A DNA stretch of 39,345 nucleotides from PALSA-1006 sp037140475 (GCA_037140475.1 JBAXEJ010000017.1:1-39345), one strand, 5' to 3'. Positions 25,331 to 32,831 are shown, numbered from the stretch's first letter. The notes: generated from the letters alone by a model not told the origin. Numbers and translations: made by a program.

Positions 25331-25359
25331 TTGATAACAATATATCCATTCTATACAAT
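25331..25359 (+). promoter_or_regulatory. Promoter of the DUF6516-like/HTH pair
   Basis: TTGATA (25331-25336), a 17-nt spacer and TACAAT (25354-25359) form a good sigma-70 promoter only 8 nt before the toxin ATG. TGTATTG (25323-25329) and CAATACA (25356-25362) are complementary arms flanking it and may be operator half-sites. Confidence 0.6.
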
Positions 25360-25367
25360 ACATAATA

Positions 25368-25643
25368 ATGAAAGCTCACAAAATACTGGACTTAAAGCTA
25401 CTGCACGCAAAAGGCATAGTCCAAATGAGAATATGGCAACTGCCAGAATCTACAATTGAAAGGGCTCACGGCCTTAAATACAGTTTGGTGTATATCGTTA
25501 ATGACGAGCGGGTTGTAGGCTATGACAATGAGCTAGGCAAGGGTGATCATAAGCACGTACAAGGTAAGGAATTGAGCTACCAGTTTGCAAATATTGATCA
25601 ACTGATAGCAGATTTTAAGGCAGATATTGAAAGGCTGATATGA
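25368..25643 (+). CDS. DUF6516-like putative toxin
   Basis: This 91-residue protein begins MKAHKILDLKLLHAKGIVQM and contains RIWQLPESTIERAHGLKYSL, YIVNDERVVGYDNELGKGDH and KHVQGKELSYQF, the arrangement I associate with DUF6516 toxins. The His/Lys-rich GKGDHKH segment may be part of an active site. It is followed, with a 4-nt ATGA overlap, by an HTH gene, which supports a toxin-first TA pair. Family assignment is from memory of the pattern; the activity is not known to me. Confidence 0.65.
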   Translation: MKAHKILDLKLLHAKGIVQMRIWQLPESTIERAHGLKYSLVYIVNDERVVGYDNELGKGDHKHVQGKELSYQFANIDQLIADFKADIERLI

Positions 25644-26011
25644 ACACAAAAACACTTAACATCGGAGTAACTTCACTGGATGAGGGGCTTGCGCAGTTTG
25701 CAAAAGTTTGGAAAGACGCTAGCGCGGGCAAGCGCATAAAGAGTTATGCAGGGATTGGCTTTGCGACTGGAGTTGAATTGCTAACCACACTTACATCCCG
25801 CCGCTTTGAGTTAATTAACGCACTCAAGGGAATGGGAGCTGTGAGTATTTATGCGCTGGCTAAACATCTTGGACGGAACTACAGCAATGTTCACGGTGAT
25901 ATCGGCAAATTGCTTGAGTTAGGTATTGTTGAAAAAGATGAAAAAGGGCGAGTGTTTGTACCTTGGGACGAAATCGACGTGCAGTTGCCTCTTCAACGGC
26001 TTGCTGCTTAA
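25640..26011 (+). CDS. HTH antitoxin-like DNA-binding protein (HVO_A0114 type)
   Basis: This 123-residue protein has a winged helix-turn-helix in its second half (RRFELINALKGMGAVSIYAL, AKHLGRNYSNVHGDIGKLLE) followed by a wing LGIVEKDEKGRVFVPWDEI. The layout matches MarR/ArsR-like putative DNA-binding proteins that accompany DUF6516 genes. It overlaps the upstream gene by 4 nt, so it is the probable antitoxin and autorepressor. Confidence 0.75.
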   Translation: MNTKTLNIGVTSLDEGLAQFAKVWKDASAGKRIKSYAGIGFATGVELLTTLTSRRFELINALKGMGAVSIYALAKHLGRNYSNVHGDIGKLLELGIVEKDEKGRVFVPWDEIDVQLPLQRLAA

Positions 26012-26217
26012 TCGCCGCAACTTTGACCTAAGTGAACAACACTCGTGAGACTGAACGTGTGCCGGGGTTGCGGTTAGAAATCTGGGCTGCTTGAATCCAA
26101 AGCCCGAAAAAATTCATCCCAGTATTTATCCGGTATCGCGTAAAACATTGGCCTTTAGGTCGGTGATGTAAGCGATGGAACTTTTCCAAATCAAAATAGT
26201 CAGTTAGTCAACCAATG

Positions 26218-27366
26218 GAACGGTCGTTCGTTAATAGAAATATGAGCAAAATAACCAAAACACTTCGTCTACGCGTAAAGGATAAGCATGCAAAATCGCT
26301 ATCCAAGTCCGCCTATGAAGTGAATCAGGTTTGGAACGCCGCTAATGAATTAAGTGCGGAATATGCTTGGGTGCCCATTCCTGGAGTAGGCTTTGTAAAC
26401 CTTCAAACCAGTGAATACGATCTTAACAAAGAACTCCGACCTATTCGTGAAGAACGTCATCTTTCTATAGGCGCTGCAACCGTGCAATCAGTGATTTCGC
26501 AGCATGCGAAATCACGCAAGCAGTTCAAAAAGAATAAACTGAACTGGCGCTCGTCCAGCGGCGCTAAGCGCGCCTTAGGATGGGTTCCGTTTAAGAAAGC
26601 CGGAATTAAGCTGGTTAAAACCAAGAATGGTAAAAATGCGATCCGCTTTAACGGTGAAGTGTTCGAGCATTGGGATAGCTACGATCTATCTAAATACGAA
26701 TTAGGAACAGGATCGTTCAGTGAGGACGCTAGGGGACGTTGGTATTTTAACGTCACCGTTAAGGTGGAAGAAAAGGCATCCTCTGGCACCAAATCGATCG
26801 GCATCGATTTAGGTCTAAAGACCGTAGCGACAGGTTCAGATGGCACCGAATTAAATCGTAGAAACATCACCGGTGAGTTCGCAAAGGTTTTAGCCGTTGC
26901 GCAACGAGCCAATAAGAAGCAAAGAGTCAAAGCGATACACGCAAAGATCAAACACTCAAGGCAGGATGCCTTACATAAGTTCACAACGTCGTTGGTTGAG
27001 AATTATGGCGCGATCTTTGTAGGTGATGTATCGAGTAATAAGCTCGTAAAAACTCGCTTAGCAAAGTCCGTCCTCGATAGTGGATGGGGGATGCTAAAGG
27101 ATCAACTGAAGTACAAAGCGATAGCGCGGTCAGTGATCTATGAAGAGGTTAACGAGCGGAACACCACCCAAAGGTGCTCGCACTGCGGGGTAATACCCCG
27201 CAGTAGTCCGAAAGGTAGAGTGTCTCTTGGAATAAGGGAATGGACATGTTGTGAGTGCGGTGTTGCTCATAATCGCGACGTAAACGCCGCGAAGAACATT
27301 CTCGCGCTCGGACATGAGCGTCTAGCTGTAGGAATCCCCTTTCCTTTAGGTGGGGAAGGATGTCAA
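26218..27366 (+). mobile_element. TnpB-only IS200/IS605-type element (copy 2), minimal extent
   Basis: The element contains GAACGGTCGTTC (26218-26229), which matches GAACGTTCGTTC before tnpB copy 1, then tnpB and a right end with hairpin and GGATGTCAA (27358-27366). The left boundary is not clear. No left-end core lies directly upstream; the nearest is at 25262, beyond the DUF6516-like/HTH pair. The real element may therefore be only this segment, or may include the TA pair. Confidence 0.6.
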
Positions 27367-27369
27367 TGA
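26242..27369 (+). CDS. tnpB: RNA-guided TnpB nuclease, copy 2
   Basis: This TnpB-family protein has 375 residues from MSKITKTLRLRVKDK (26242); an upstream ATG at 26215 lies in the element's left repeat and is less likely. The RuvC positions are D189 (GIDLGLKTVA), D262 (FVGDVSSNKL) and D346 (NRDVNAAKNI), so the second acid is Asp rather than Glu, as in one branch of the family. The zinc finger is CSHCG...CCECG. The reading frame runs through the right-end hairpin, and the stop TGA (27367-27369) is the first triplet outside the inferred element end, so it was supplied by the target. It differs strongly from copy 1. Confidence 0.87.
   Translation: MSKITKTLRLRVKDKHAKSLSKSAYEVNQVWNAANELSAEYAWVPIPGVGFVNLQTSEYDLNKELRPIREERHLSIGAATVQSVISQHAKSRKQFKKNKLNWRSSSGAKRALGWVPFKKAGIKLVKTKNGKNAIRFNGEVFEHWDSYDLSKYELGTGSFSEDARGRWYFNVTVKVEEKASSGTKSIGIDLGLKTVATGSDGTELNRRNITGEFAKVLAVAQRANKKQRVKAIHAKIKHSRQDALHKFTTSLVENYGAIFVGDVSSNKLVKTRLAKSVLDSGWGMLKDQLKYKAIARSVIYEEVNERNTTQRCSHCGVIPRSSPKGRVSLGIREWTCCECGVAHNRDVNAAKNILALGHERLAVGIPFPLGGEGCQ
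27330..27366 (+). other. Right end / omega-RNA 3' hairpin of TnpB copy 2
   Basis: GTAGGAATCCCC is followed by a stem pairing CCCC with GGGG and CCT with AGG, then AAGGATGTCAA. It is homologous to 7051-7091, with paired changes in the inner stem. The inferred guide would start at 27367 with TGACCCCCAATCGAAT. Confidence 0.6.
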
Positions 27370-27391
27370 CCCCCAATCGAATTTAATGCAT

Positions 27392-27419
27392 TTTGACCCG
27401 TATGGTCATACTGGTCAAA
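27392..27419. promoter_or_regulatory. Large palindromic operator before the Phd/PIN pair
   Basis: TTTGACC (27392-27398) and GTATG (27400-27404) are mirrored by CATAC (27407-27411) and GGTCAAA (27413-27419), giving a 28-bp near-perfect palindrome that ends 8 nt before the antitoxin ATG. Phd-type antitoxins bind such sites. TTGACCCGTATGG recurs at 32849-32861. Confidence 0.7.
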
Positions 27420-27427
27420 AAAATATC

Positions 27428-27721
27428 ATGATTACTGAAATAAGTGCAGTGAGCTTCCGGCAAAACTTGGGCGAAATGCTCAATCAAGTGCAATACAGGC
27501 ATGACAGCGTTGTCATCAATAAAGATGGCAAGCCAGTTGCGGTCTTGGTTGATGCACGATTGTTCGAACGCATTCGACGTATGCAGGCGCGTTTTGATTC
27601 TCTGTGCCAGCGAATTGAGTCGGGTTACGCGAATGTACCTGAGGATGAGGGACTTGCTGAAATCAACGCAGCCATCAAAAGCGAACGAGCCGCGTCTTGC
27701 ACATCGGCAAAGAAACGTTAA
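27428..27721 (+). CDS. Phd/YefM-family antitoxin
   Basis: This 97-residue antitoxin starts MITEISAVSFRQNLGEMLNQ and has the Phd fold (VQYRHDSVVINKDGKPVAVL, VDARLFERIRR) with a C-terminal toxin-binding tail. Its own start is at 27428, right after the palindrome; the frame extends upstream to 27350 but that part overlaps the IS end. It is intact, although its toxin partner is interrupted. Confidence 0.85.
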   Translation: MITEISAVSFRQNLGEMLNQVQYRHDSVVINKDGKPVAVLVDARLFERIRRMQARFDSLCQRIESGYANVPEDEGLAEINAAIKSERAASCTSAKKR

Positions 27722-27945
27722 GCCATCGTGGCGACTCTCCGCGTCGTACTTGACACGAATGTGCTTCTATCCGGCATTGCCTATCCCGCAAGCGTACCAG
27801 GCAAGATAATGTCTGCATGGCGTCACGGCTCCGTTGAAGTCGTGCTCTCTGATTTCATCCTCGATGAGTTACGCCGTGTATTGCCAAGGCTGAGTAATCG
27901 GCATGGCTTGAGCTTGGCAGAGATTGAGGATTTGATGAACTACTC

Positions 27946-27974
27946 CATCTAAGCCGCGCAAGCGGCTATAGATG
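27946..27974. other. Right-end hairpin of the tnpA/tnpB element
   Basis: CATCTA (27946-27951) pairs with TAGATG (27969-27974) and AGCCGC (27952-27957) with GCGGCT (27962-27967), around loop GCAA, with A27968 bulged. The stop codon of tnpB (27949-27951) lies inside it. Subterminal hairpins with an unpaired base are what TnpA of this family recognises. Confidence 0.8.
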
Positions 27975-29202
27975 AAGTTTCGTGGTTCTTCACGGCTAAA
28001 TAACAACCGTTCCCCACCTCGGACAGTTCCTGTCCGGTGACGTTACCCAATAACGCCCAATTTAACATTACCCGCGCAGCGTTCTCATCACGACTACAGC
28101 TTGCTCCGCAGTCGCACTGATGTTTACGCTCTGACAGGAGTTTTTTACGCTGGGCACCGCACCGGTGACACGTCTGGCTTGGTTTTACCTGACGGGTCGG
28201 TACTTCGACAAATAAAGATCCAGCTTCTTCCGCTTTGACCTTTAATAAGTTCAGAAATGATGCCGGTGCGGTATCCAGGATGCCGCGATTTAAACCTTTT
28301 TTGTATGCGCCGCCGTTAGCGGTCATGTTTTTAATGTTCAGTGTTTCTGTCGAGATTAATCCGTATTGCTTGACCAAACTTGCCGACGTTTTATGCAAGA
28401 AATCTTTGCGGCGATTCGCTATGCGGCGAGACTCTGCTGACAGACGTGAGACTGCTTTCCTGCGGCTATTACTGCGTTTATTGGTCTTGCGGCTCACGTC
28501 CTGCTGCAATATCTTTAGCTTCTGGCGTTGCGGCTTATCGAGAAATCTAGGGTTGGCTATGGGCTGAGTGACGTATTTGCCGGCCGCGTTGTGCGACACA
28601 ACTGTCGCAAACGTCTCCAACCCCCAATCCAACGCCATGGCTTTTGTGCCGTGCTCACGTACCGGATCACACTCGATCGTGACGGACAAGTACCAGCGTC
28701 CGTCCTTGTGTTGCACTTCAGCGGTCTTTATGGCACCGGCCGTTCTGGCCTGTCCACGTAATTTAATCATGCCAACACCAGAAAGACGGACCTGTCCGTG
28801 TTTCATGCGCTTACCCTCGCCGGGCAACACCCTAAAGCCGTCACCGTGCGTTTTATATCCCCATCCAGCATAACGATCCAATGATTTAAAACGCGGAAAG
28901 CCCGGCGTCTCGCCAGCCTTGACGCGTCTAAAGAAGGCGTCATACGCGAGATCAATCCGTTTTAATGTAACTTGCAGAGATTGCGCATTAACGGCATTAA
29001 GGGCGTCGCACGATTTGCGCCAGGCCGTTAAGTGCTTGCACTGAACTTGAAAGTCTGGCGACCTGCCGGTCTCTTCGTAAGTCCGAATGCGTTCTTCCAG
29101 CGCCGTGTTGTACACGCGCTGGTGTAACCCGAGCAATTCCTGCAAGCGCTCAATTTGAGCGACGCCCGGATACATTCGATAAGTTACTTTACGATTTTGC
29201 AT
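27949..29202 (-). CDS. tnpB: RNA-guided TnpB nuclease of the complete element
   Basis: This 417-residue TnpB has an intact RuvC triad: D192 (ALDWGLETFA), E286 (ISTETLNIKN) and D372 (CSRDENAARV). It has a zinc finger CHRCG (345-349) with CDCG (363-366) and a basic bridge segment SRKTNKRSNSRRKAVSRL. It starts MQNRKVTYRMYPG, the usual form, and is transcribed away from tnpA; the start codons are 24 nt apart. The C-terminal tail extends into the element's terminal hairpin. It appears functional. Confidence 0.9.
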   Translation of the reverse strand: MQNRKVTYRMYPGVAQIERLQELLGLHQRVYNTALEERIRTYEETGRSPDFQVQCKHLTAWRKSCDALNAVNAQSLQVTLKRIDLAYDAFFRRVKAGETPGFPRFKSLDRYAGWGYKTHGDGFRVLPGEGKRMKHGQVRLSGVGMIKLRGQARTAGAIKTAEVQHKDGRWYLSVTIECDPVREHGTKAMALDWGLETFATVVSHNAAGKYVTQPIANPRFLDKPQRQKLKILQQDVSRKTNKRSNSRRKAVSRLSAESRRIANRRKDFLHKTSASLVKQYGLISTETLNIKNMTANGGAYKKGLNRGILDTAPASFLNLLKVKAEEAGSLFVEVPTRQVKPSQTCHRCGAQRKKLLSERKHQCDCGASCSRDENAARVMLNWALLGNVTGQELSEVGNGCYLAVKNHETSSIAACAA

Positions 29203-29226
29203 TTCTGCATTATGCTCTTAGTTATT

Positions 29227-29643
29227 ATGAAAAAACAAGAGCTATCTACTTTATTCAATTGCACTTTTAATCTTAATTACCACTTAGTTATGGTGACTAA
29301 ATATCGGCGCAAGTGCATTACCGCGCCCATACTGGAACGGCTAAAAGTGATATGCACAGAATTAACAGAAAAATGGGACTGTGAATTGCTGGAATTTAAT
29401 GGCGAGGCTGATCACGTCCATTTGCTGCTGTCGCTCAATCCTAAAGTCGCGCCATCAGTATTCGTTAATAATCTAAAAACGGTAAGCAGCCGATTAATCC
29501 GCAAAGATTTTAAGGAAGATCTATCCAAGGTTTATTACAAAAAACCGGTATTTTGGAGTCGCAGTTATTGCGTAATGACGTGTGGCGGTGCGCCACTGTC
29601 GGTGATTAAACAGTATATCGAGCAGCAGGAAATGCCTATCTAA
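29227..29643 (+). CDS. tnpA: IS200/IS605 HUH transposase TnpA
   Basis: This Y1 single-strand transposase has 138 residues from MKKQELSTLFNCTFNLNYHL. The HUH metal motif is DHVHLLLSL, and the catalytic tyrosine is in SVIKQYIEQQ near the C-terminus. It has the conserved YHLVMVTKYRRKCIT and FWSRSYCVMTCGG. The length matches the family, so it looks active. It may also act in trans on the tnpB-only elements if their ends are compatible, but their hairpins differ from this element's. Confidence 0.92.
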   Translation: MKKQELSTLFNCTFNLNYHLVMVTKYRRKCITAPILERLKVICTELTEKWDCELLEFNGEADHVHLLLSLNPKVAPSVFVNNLKTVSSRLIRKDFKEDLSKVYYKKPVFWSRSYCVMTCGGAPLSVIKQYIEQQEMPI

Positions 29644-29752
29644 AGGCATGGACACTAACGTGTCCGCGTCCTTTCACCCCCACCCAAGCGCAGAGCTGGC
29701 GTGGAACTCGCTATGGGTGGAGCACTTGGGCGTAAATCGGGTAGATGCTCTC
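29644..29752. other. tnpA-side end of the element (two hairpins)
   Basis: GGACAC/GTGTCC (29650-29655, 29660-29665) form a hairpin just after the tnpA stop. CACCCA-AGCG (29681-29690) pairs with CGCT-A-TGGGTG (29709-29719), leaving a bulged A, which mirrors the bulged hairpin at the other end. Confidence 0.6.
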
Positions 29753-29980
29753 TCCTTGCAAGCGGAAGTGATAGAGCTGCTCCCCGGCATAGAGCCTGAG
29801 TTGCGGGTTGCCAATAACCAACCTGTGTTGGGTACACTACTAGCAGCACTTAAAATATCCGAAATTGATTACCTCATTACGGGCGATAAAGATTTGTTGG
29901 CAATGAGCGAACGAATCCAATAATAAACCCCACCCAGTTCTGGGCAAGTCATGCAGAACTATGAACTAAGACAGAAGTAT

Positions 29981-30619
29981 TTATTCGATAAGATGGTTGC
30001 TGATGGCATAGTGAATTGCCTCAGCATTGGTCTTGAGGTTCATTTTTTCTAGCAGACGCGCACGATAAACGCTGACAGTCTTGGCACTGAGCGACATGAT
30101 TTTTGCCATTTCACTGAGCTTTTTGCCTGATGCCATCAAACATAGTGTTTGATATTCACGATCTGAAAGGGCTTGGTGGCGAAGTTCTTGATAACCCTGT
30201 GAGAGGCCGTTAGCAAGCTGCTCCGCTAGTTCGCCGCTAATATATTTTTTACCACTAGCAACCGTTTTAATAGCGATAACCAACTGTGATGGCGCGCTTT
30301 GTTTATTGAGATAACCGGCAGCGCCGGCTTTCATAGAGCGCACAGCATATTGATCTTCCGCGTGCATGCTTAGCATCAATACGGGTACATCGGGGCTATT
30401 TAGTTTGAGCTGCTTTAGTACATCAATGCCGTTTTTATCTGGCAGACTAATGTCGAGCAAGATCATATCGAAAGGTGTTTTTTGCGCCATTTGAATGGCT
30501 TGTGCACCAGTTTCCGCCTCCCCCGTGACCCGCATGTCAGGTGTGTCATCCAGAATCTGCTTCAATCCTTTACGAATGAGTGCGTGATCATCGGCTATCA
30601 GCACATTTATCATCGTCAA
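29981..30619 (-). CDS. NarL/FixJ-type response regulator
   Basis: This 212-residue DNA-binding regulator has a receiver domain (1-120) with acidic pocket IADDHALIRKGL and phosphoacceptor D56 in LLDISLPDKNG. A LuxR-type helix-turn-helix follows (about 145-210): LSDREYQTLCLMASGKKLSE, MAKIMSLSAKTVSVYRARLL. It is the second gene after the histidine kinase (21-nt gap), so the pair is one operon. The target genes and stimulus are not visible. Confidence 0.92.
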   Translation of the reverse strand: MTMINVLIADDHALIRKGLKQILDDTPDMRVTGEAETGAQAIQMAQKTPFDMILLDISLPDKNGIDVLKQLKLNSPDVPVLMLSMHAEDQYAVRSMKAGAAGYLNKQSAPSQLVIAIKTVASGKKYISGELAEQLANGLSQGYQELRHQALSDREYQTLCLMASGKKLSEMAKIMSLSAKTVSVYRARLLEKMNLKTNAEAIHYAISNHLIE

Positions 30620-30640
30620 ATTTCCTTAAGCAATTAGTGG

Positions 30641-31765
30641 TTAGAACAAAGGTTGTTGAGGCAGTGTATCACTAGGGGCGGATTCAACGGGAATATGGGG
30701 CACAGTGACTGACACGGTTGTGCCTTGTCCCGGCGCACTGGTAAAACTGACTTCACCGCCAAAGTGCGAGACTCGCTCCTGAATGCCGCGCAAGCCGAAA
30801 GAGCGCGGTTTCATGCGAGCATCGTGACTGAAGCCTTTGCCGTTGTCGCTGATAGTGAGTTCGATATTTTTCGGACTGTTTTGAATCAAGATTCTCACTT
30901 CAGTTGCCTGCGCATGCTTCATGATGTTGGTGAGCGATTCTTGAAAAATACGAAATATGGCAATAGAAACATCGGGATGTAAATCAAGTTCCATCTCTTC
31001 ATCGTTATGTGTCAGTAAGCACTTAATGCCAGTGCGCTGCTCAAATTCACAGGCTTCCATTTCAATGGCAGCCACAATGCCAAAGCTATCCAAGTAGCCG
31101 GGACGCAAGCTGTGCGCCAAATTACGTGCCGCAGTCATGGCTTTATCCACCAAATTTTCAATGGTGGTGGCTTTGTCAGTGAGCACTTTTTTGGTCTTTG
31201 GCAGACGTTCTTTCATCCACGCCAAATCCATTTTAATGGCAGTTAGTAGGCCGCCAATTTCATCATGGACTTCACGAGCAATGCGAAGGCGCTCTTGCTC
31301 TTTGGCATCTTGAATGTGTGAAGAAAATTCGCGTAACTGCTGTTGCGAGCGGACCAGTTCGAGTTCGTCTAGCTTGGTCTGAGTGACATTGACTACCAGC
31401 CCCTCCCATTCCACTTTGCAATCTTCGCGGGTTTGCGGCGAAGAGCCTAGGGTGAGCCACTTAAGTTCTCCATTTGCTAGCGTAACTCTGCCTTCCCAGC
31501 TCCAGAAAGAAAGATTTTGTGCAGAGTTCAGCATGCTTTGGGTGAAAGCAGCGCTATCTTCGGGATGGATTAATTTTAAAAATAGATTGATGTCGGCAGA
31601 CAGCTGTTCCGGCTTGATGCCTAGTAGCGCATCACTACCATCACCGATATAAGAGAATGAAAAATGGTTATCGCGTTCAAGCACCAACTGAAATGCCATG
31701 CACGGCAAGTTGGCAATGAAGTTATCTAGACGAAGTGGTTTCGGCGGAGTGTCGGTCACGATCAA
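30641..31765 (-). CDS. PAS-domain sensor histidine kinase (HisKA_3/NarX type)
   Basis: This kinase partners the response regulator downstream. The 374-residue protein has a PAS domain (about 15-130, with FSYIGDGSDALLGI and FWSWEGRVTLANGELKWL). A HisKA_3 dimerisation domain follows with H167 in IAREVHDEIGG, then an HATPase domain with FQESLTNIMKHAQA and SDNGKGF. There is no transmembrane segment, so it senses a cytoplasmic signal. The start is uncertain: TTG 31765 or GTG 31759, neither with a clear ribosome site. Confidence 0.9.
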   Translation of the reverse strand: MIVTDTPPKPLRLDNFIANLPCMAFQLVLERDNHFSFSYIGDGSDALLGIKPEQLSADINLFLKLIHPEDSAAFTQSMLNSAQNLSFWSWEGRVTLANGELKWLTLGSSPQTREDCKVEWEGLVVNVTQTKLDELELVRSQQQLREFSSHIQDAKEQERLRIAREVHDEIGGLLTAIKMDLAWMKERLPKTKKVLTDKATTIENLVDKAMTAARNLAHSLRPGYLDSFGIVAAIEMEACEFEQRTGIKCLLTHNDEEMELDLHPDVSIAIFRIFQESLTNIMKHAQATEVRILIQNSPKNIELTISDNGKGFSHDARMKPRSFGLRGIQERVSHFGGEVSFTSAPGQGTTVSVTVPHIPVESAPSDTLPQQPLF

Positions 31766-31890
31766 TCGTTATTGTTGCTACTGTCGTCAACTCATTAATT
31801 TGTATGGGTCGAGATTACTACAGACCGACTACTTTGGGCAAATGAATGAAATCTCCCGACACTATGCGCGTAAAAGCGTTGTAATGGGGC

Positions 31891-31975
31891 TTGTTTTTGG
31901 GTCAACGACCAGAGTACAGGAGTGTTACACCATCACGACTTAACACGGTCTCACCAAGCGCAGAATACGCAGTTA
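31891..31975 (-). pseudogene. Decayed 3' end of a tnpB gene
   Basis: From GGTCAACGACCAGAG (31900-31914) onward, about 70 bp align base for base with 34238-34308 at roughly three in four identities, with no gaps needed. That second site is the 3' end of a recognisable tnpB remnant, so this is a second, shorter remnant of the same family. Confidence 0.55.
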
Positions 31976-31990
31976 AGAAAATTGAGTTAC
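31974..31990. repeat. 17-bp direct repeat, copy 1
   Basis: TAAGAAAATTGAGTTAC recurs exactly at 32832-32848. The two copies are 858 bp apart and enclose the truncated TnpB element and the damaged DUF433/DUF5615 pair. Confidence 0.6.
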
Positions 31991-32097
31991 CAAAGTTACG
32001 CTGGGTCATGATCGTTCGGCGATATTTGATGCAGTAGAGTATATTATCGCAAGATATTTTTAGAGCATACTGAACGCCAATTTTAACGACATTGATC

Positions 32098-32380
32098 ATA
32101 AGCGCGGCAAACCTCGCCAAGGCACTGGCGTTACAGCAGGCGAATCATGCGGACGGTGGTAAATACATCGGCTATGTCGCGATGGCAAAGCTACTCACCG
32201 GCTGGCGCAACAGCCATGAAACAGCTTGGCTTAAAGATGCGCCGGTTCACCCGCTGCAGCACTCACTTAAAGACCTTGAACGCGCATATCGCAACTTCTT
32301 CGAGAAACACGCCGACTTCCCACGTTTTAAGAAAAAATGGCAATCTGACAGCTTCCTGCCTTTAGGCATGGGGAGGTTTA
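32098..32380 (+). pseudogene. Internally deleted copy of TnpB element 1
   Basis: After TTGAT (32093-32097) the first 22 bp match the left end of copy 1. The sequence then jumps into tnpB (AAGGCACTGGCG, corresponding to 5930) and runs nearly identical to copy 1 up to CTGACAGCTTCC (about 6168 in copy 1). There it is joined to a right-end-like hairpin (TGCCTTTAGGCA) and ATGGGGAGG. Two deletions thus remove about 165 bp of the 5' part and most of the gene. The near identity of the kept part shows a recent origin from copy 1 or a common source. It cannot encode a nuclease. Confidence 0.85.
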
Positions 32381-32381
32381 G

Positions 32382-32474
32382 TATCCCAGTCTCGAAGCCG
32401 AAGACATTCGGGCGTGTTTGCGCTTCGCCACGAATGTCATAGGGCGGCGTTATGACATGGCGATGGTCGCCTGA
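32382..32474 (+). pseudogene. 3' remnant of a DUF433 antitoxin gene
   Basis: Directly after the IS-like right end the frame reads YPSLEAEDIRACLRFATNVI then GRRYDMAMVA and stop. YPSLEAEDIRACLRFA is the hallmark C-terminus of DUF433 antitoxins, which are normally 70-80 residues. The N-terminal half is missing, evidently removed by the element. Its TGA overlaps the following ATG (TGATG), as in intact pairs. Confidence 0.75.
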
Positions 32475-32814
32475 TGCCAAAATTCCTGATTGACGCAAAT
32501 TTGCCATATCGTTTTGTATTGTGGCAGGGGAGAATTTTTCGCATGTTTTTGATATAGGGGATGATTTACCGGATTCCGCCATCTGGAAATATGCGACGCA
32601 GAGCGATCTCATTATCGTCAGCAAGGACGCCGATTTTTCCGACCGGATCATGCTCTCCGAACCACCGCCTCGGGTGGTTCATTTGCGCATCGGCAACATG
32701 CGTATGCGCGACCTGTTTGCATTTTTGCACCGTGTCTGGCCGCAAGTCGTCGAACTCAGCGCTAGCCATAAACTTAATATTGTGCGCGAATCTCTGATCG
32801 AATGTATTTCCTGA
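32474..32814 (+). pseudogene. DUF5615 PIN-like toxin gene with a one-base frameshift
   Basis: The ATG at 32474 opens MPKFLIDANLPYRFVLWQG, the standard start of DUF5615 proteins with its first catalytic Asp. The frame then shifts at the G-run near 32524-32530. The next frame continues GENFSHVFDIGDDLPDSAIW, YATQSDLIIVSKDADFSDRI and RIGNMRMRDLFAFLHRVWPQ, which is the rest of the family fold. One extra G would restore a protein of about 113 residues. Either the toxin was inactivated after its antitoxin was lost, or the base call in the run is wrong. Confidence 0.82.
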
Positions 32815-32831
32815 TTTAGGTAATGTGCGGC

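Larger units (their letters stand above)
27947..29752. mobile_element. Complete IS200/IS605-family element (tnpA and tnpB divergent)
   Basis: About 1.8 kb is inserted in the PIN toxin gene without an obvious target duplication, as expected for HUH transposases. It encodes tnpA to the right and tnpB to the left. It has a hairpin at the tnpB end (27946-27974) and hairpin-forming DNA at the tnpA end (29650-29665 and 29681-29719). Exact termini are uncertain by a few bases because TCC occurs on both sides. Confidence 0.8.
27728..29923 (+). pseudogene. PIN-domain toxin gene split by an IS605-type element
   Basis: The N-terminal part (27728-27946, GTG start) encodes ATLRVVLDTNVLLSGIAYPA through SLAEIEDLMNYS, with the first PIN aspartate in LDTN and the ELRR acid. 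The C-terminal part (from 29753) encodes LQAEVIELLPGIEPELRVAN, QPVLGTLLAALK and DYLITGDKDLLAMSERIQ, with the last conserved acids in GDKD. Joining TCC at 27944-27946 with TCC at 29753-29755 restores MNYSLQAEV in frame and removes 1809 bp. PIN toxins are ribonucleases; this one cannot be made intact unless the element leaves precisely. Confidence 0.9.
31766..32097. other. Gene-free stretch before the TnpB fragment
   Basis: No intact gene is seen in this 332-base stretch. It holds the upstream region of the kinase gene, a decayed TnpB 3' end (31891-31975), and one copy of a 17-bp repeat (31974-31990). It ends with TTGAT at 32093-32097. Confidence 0.6.
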
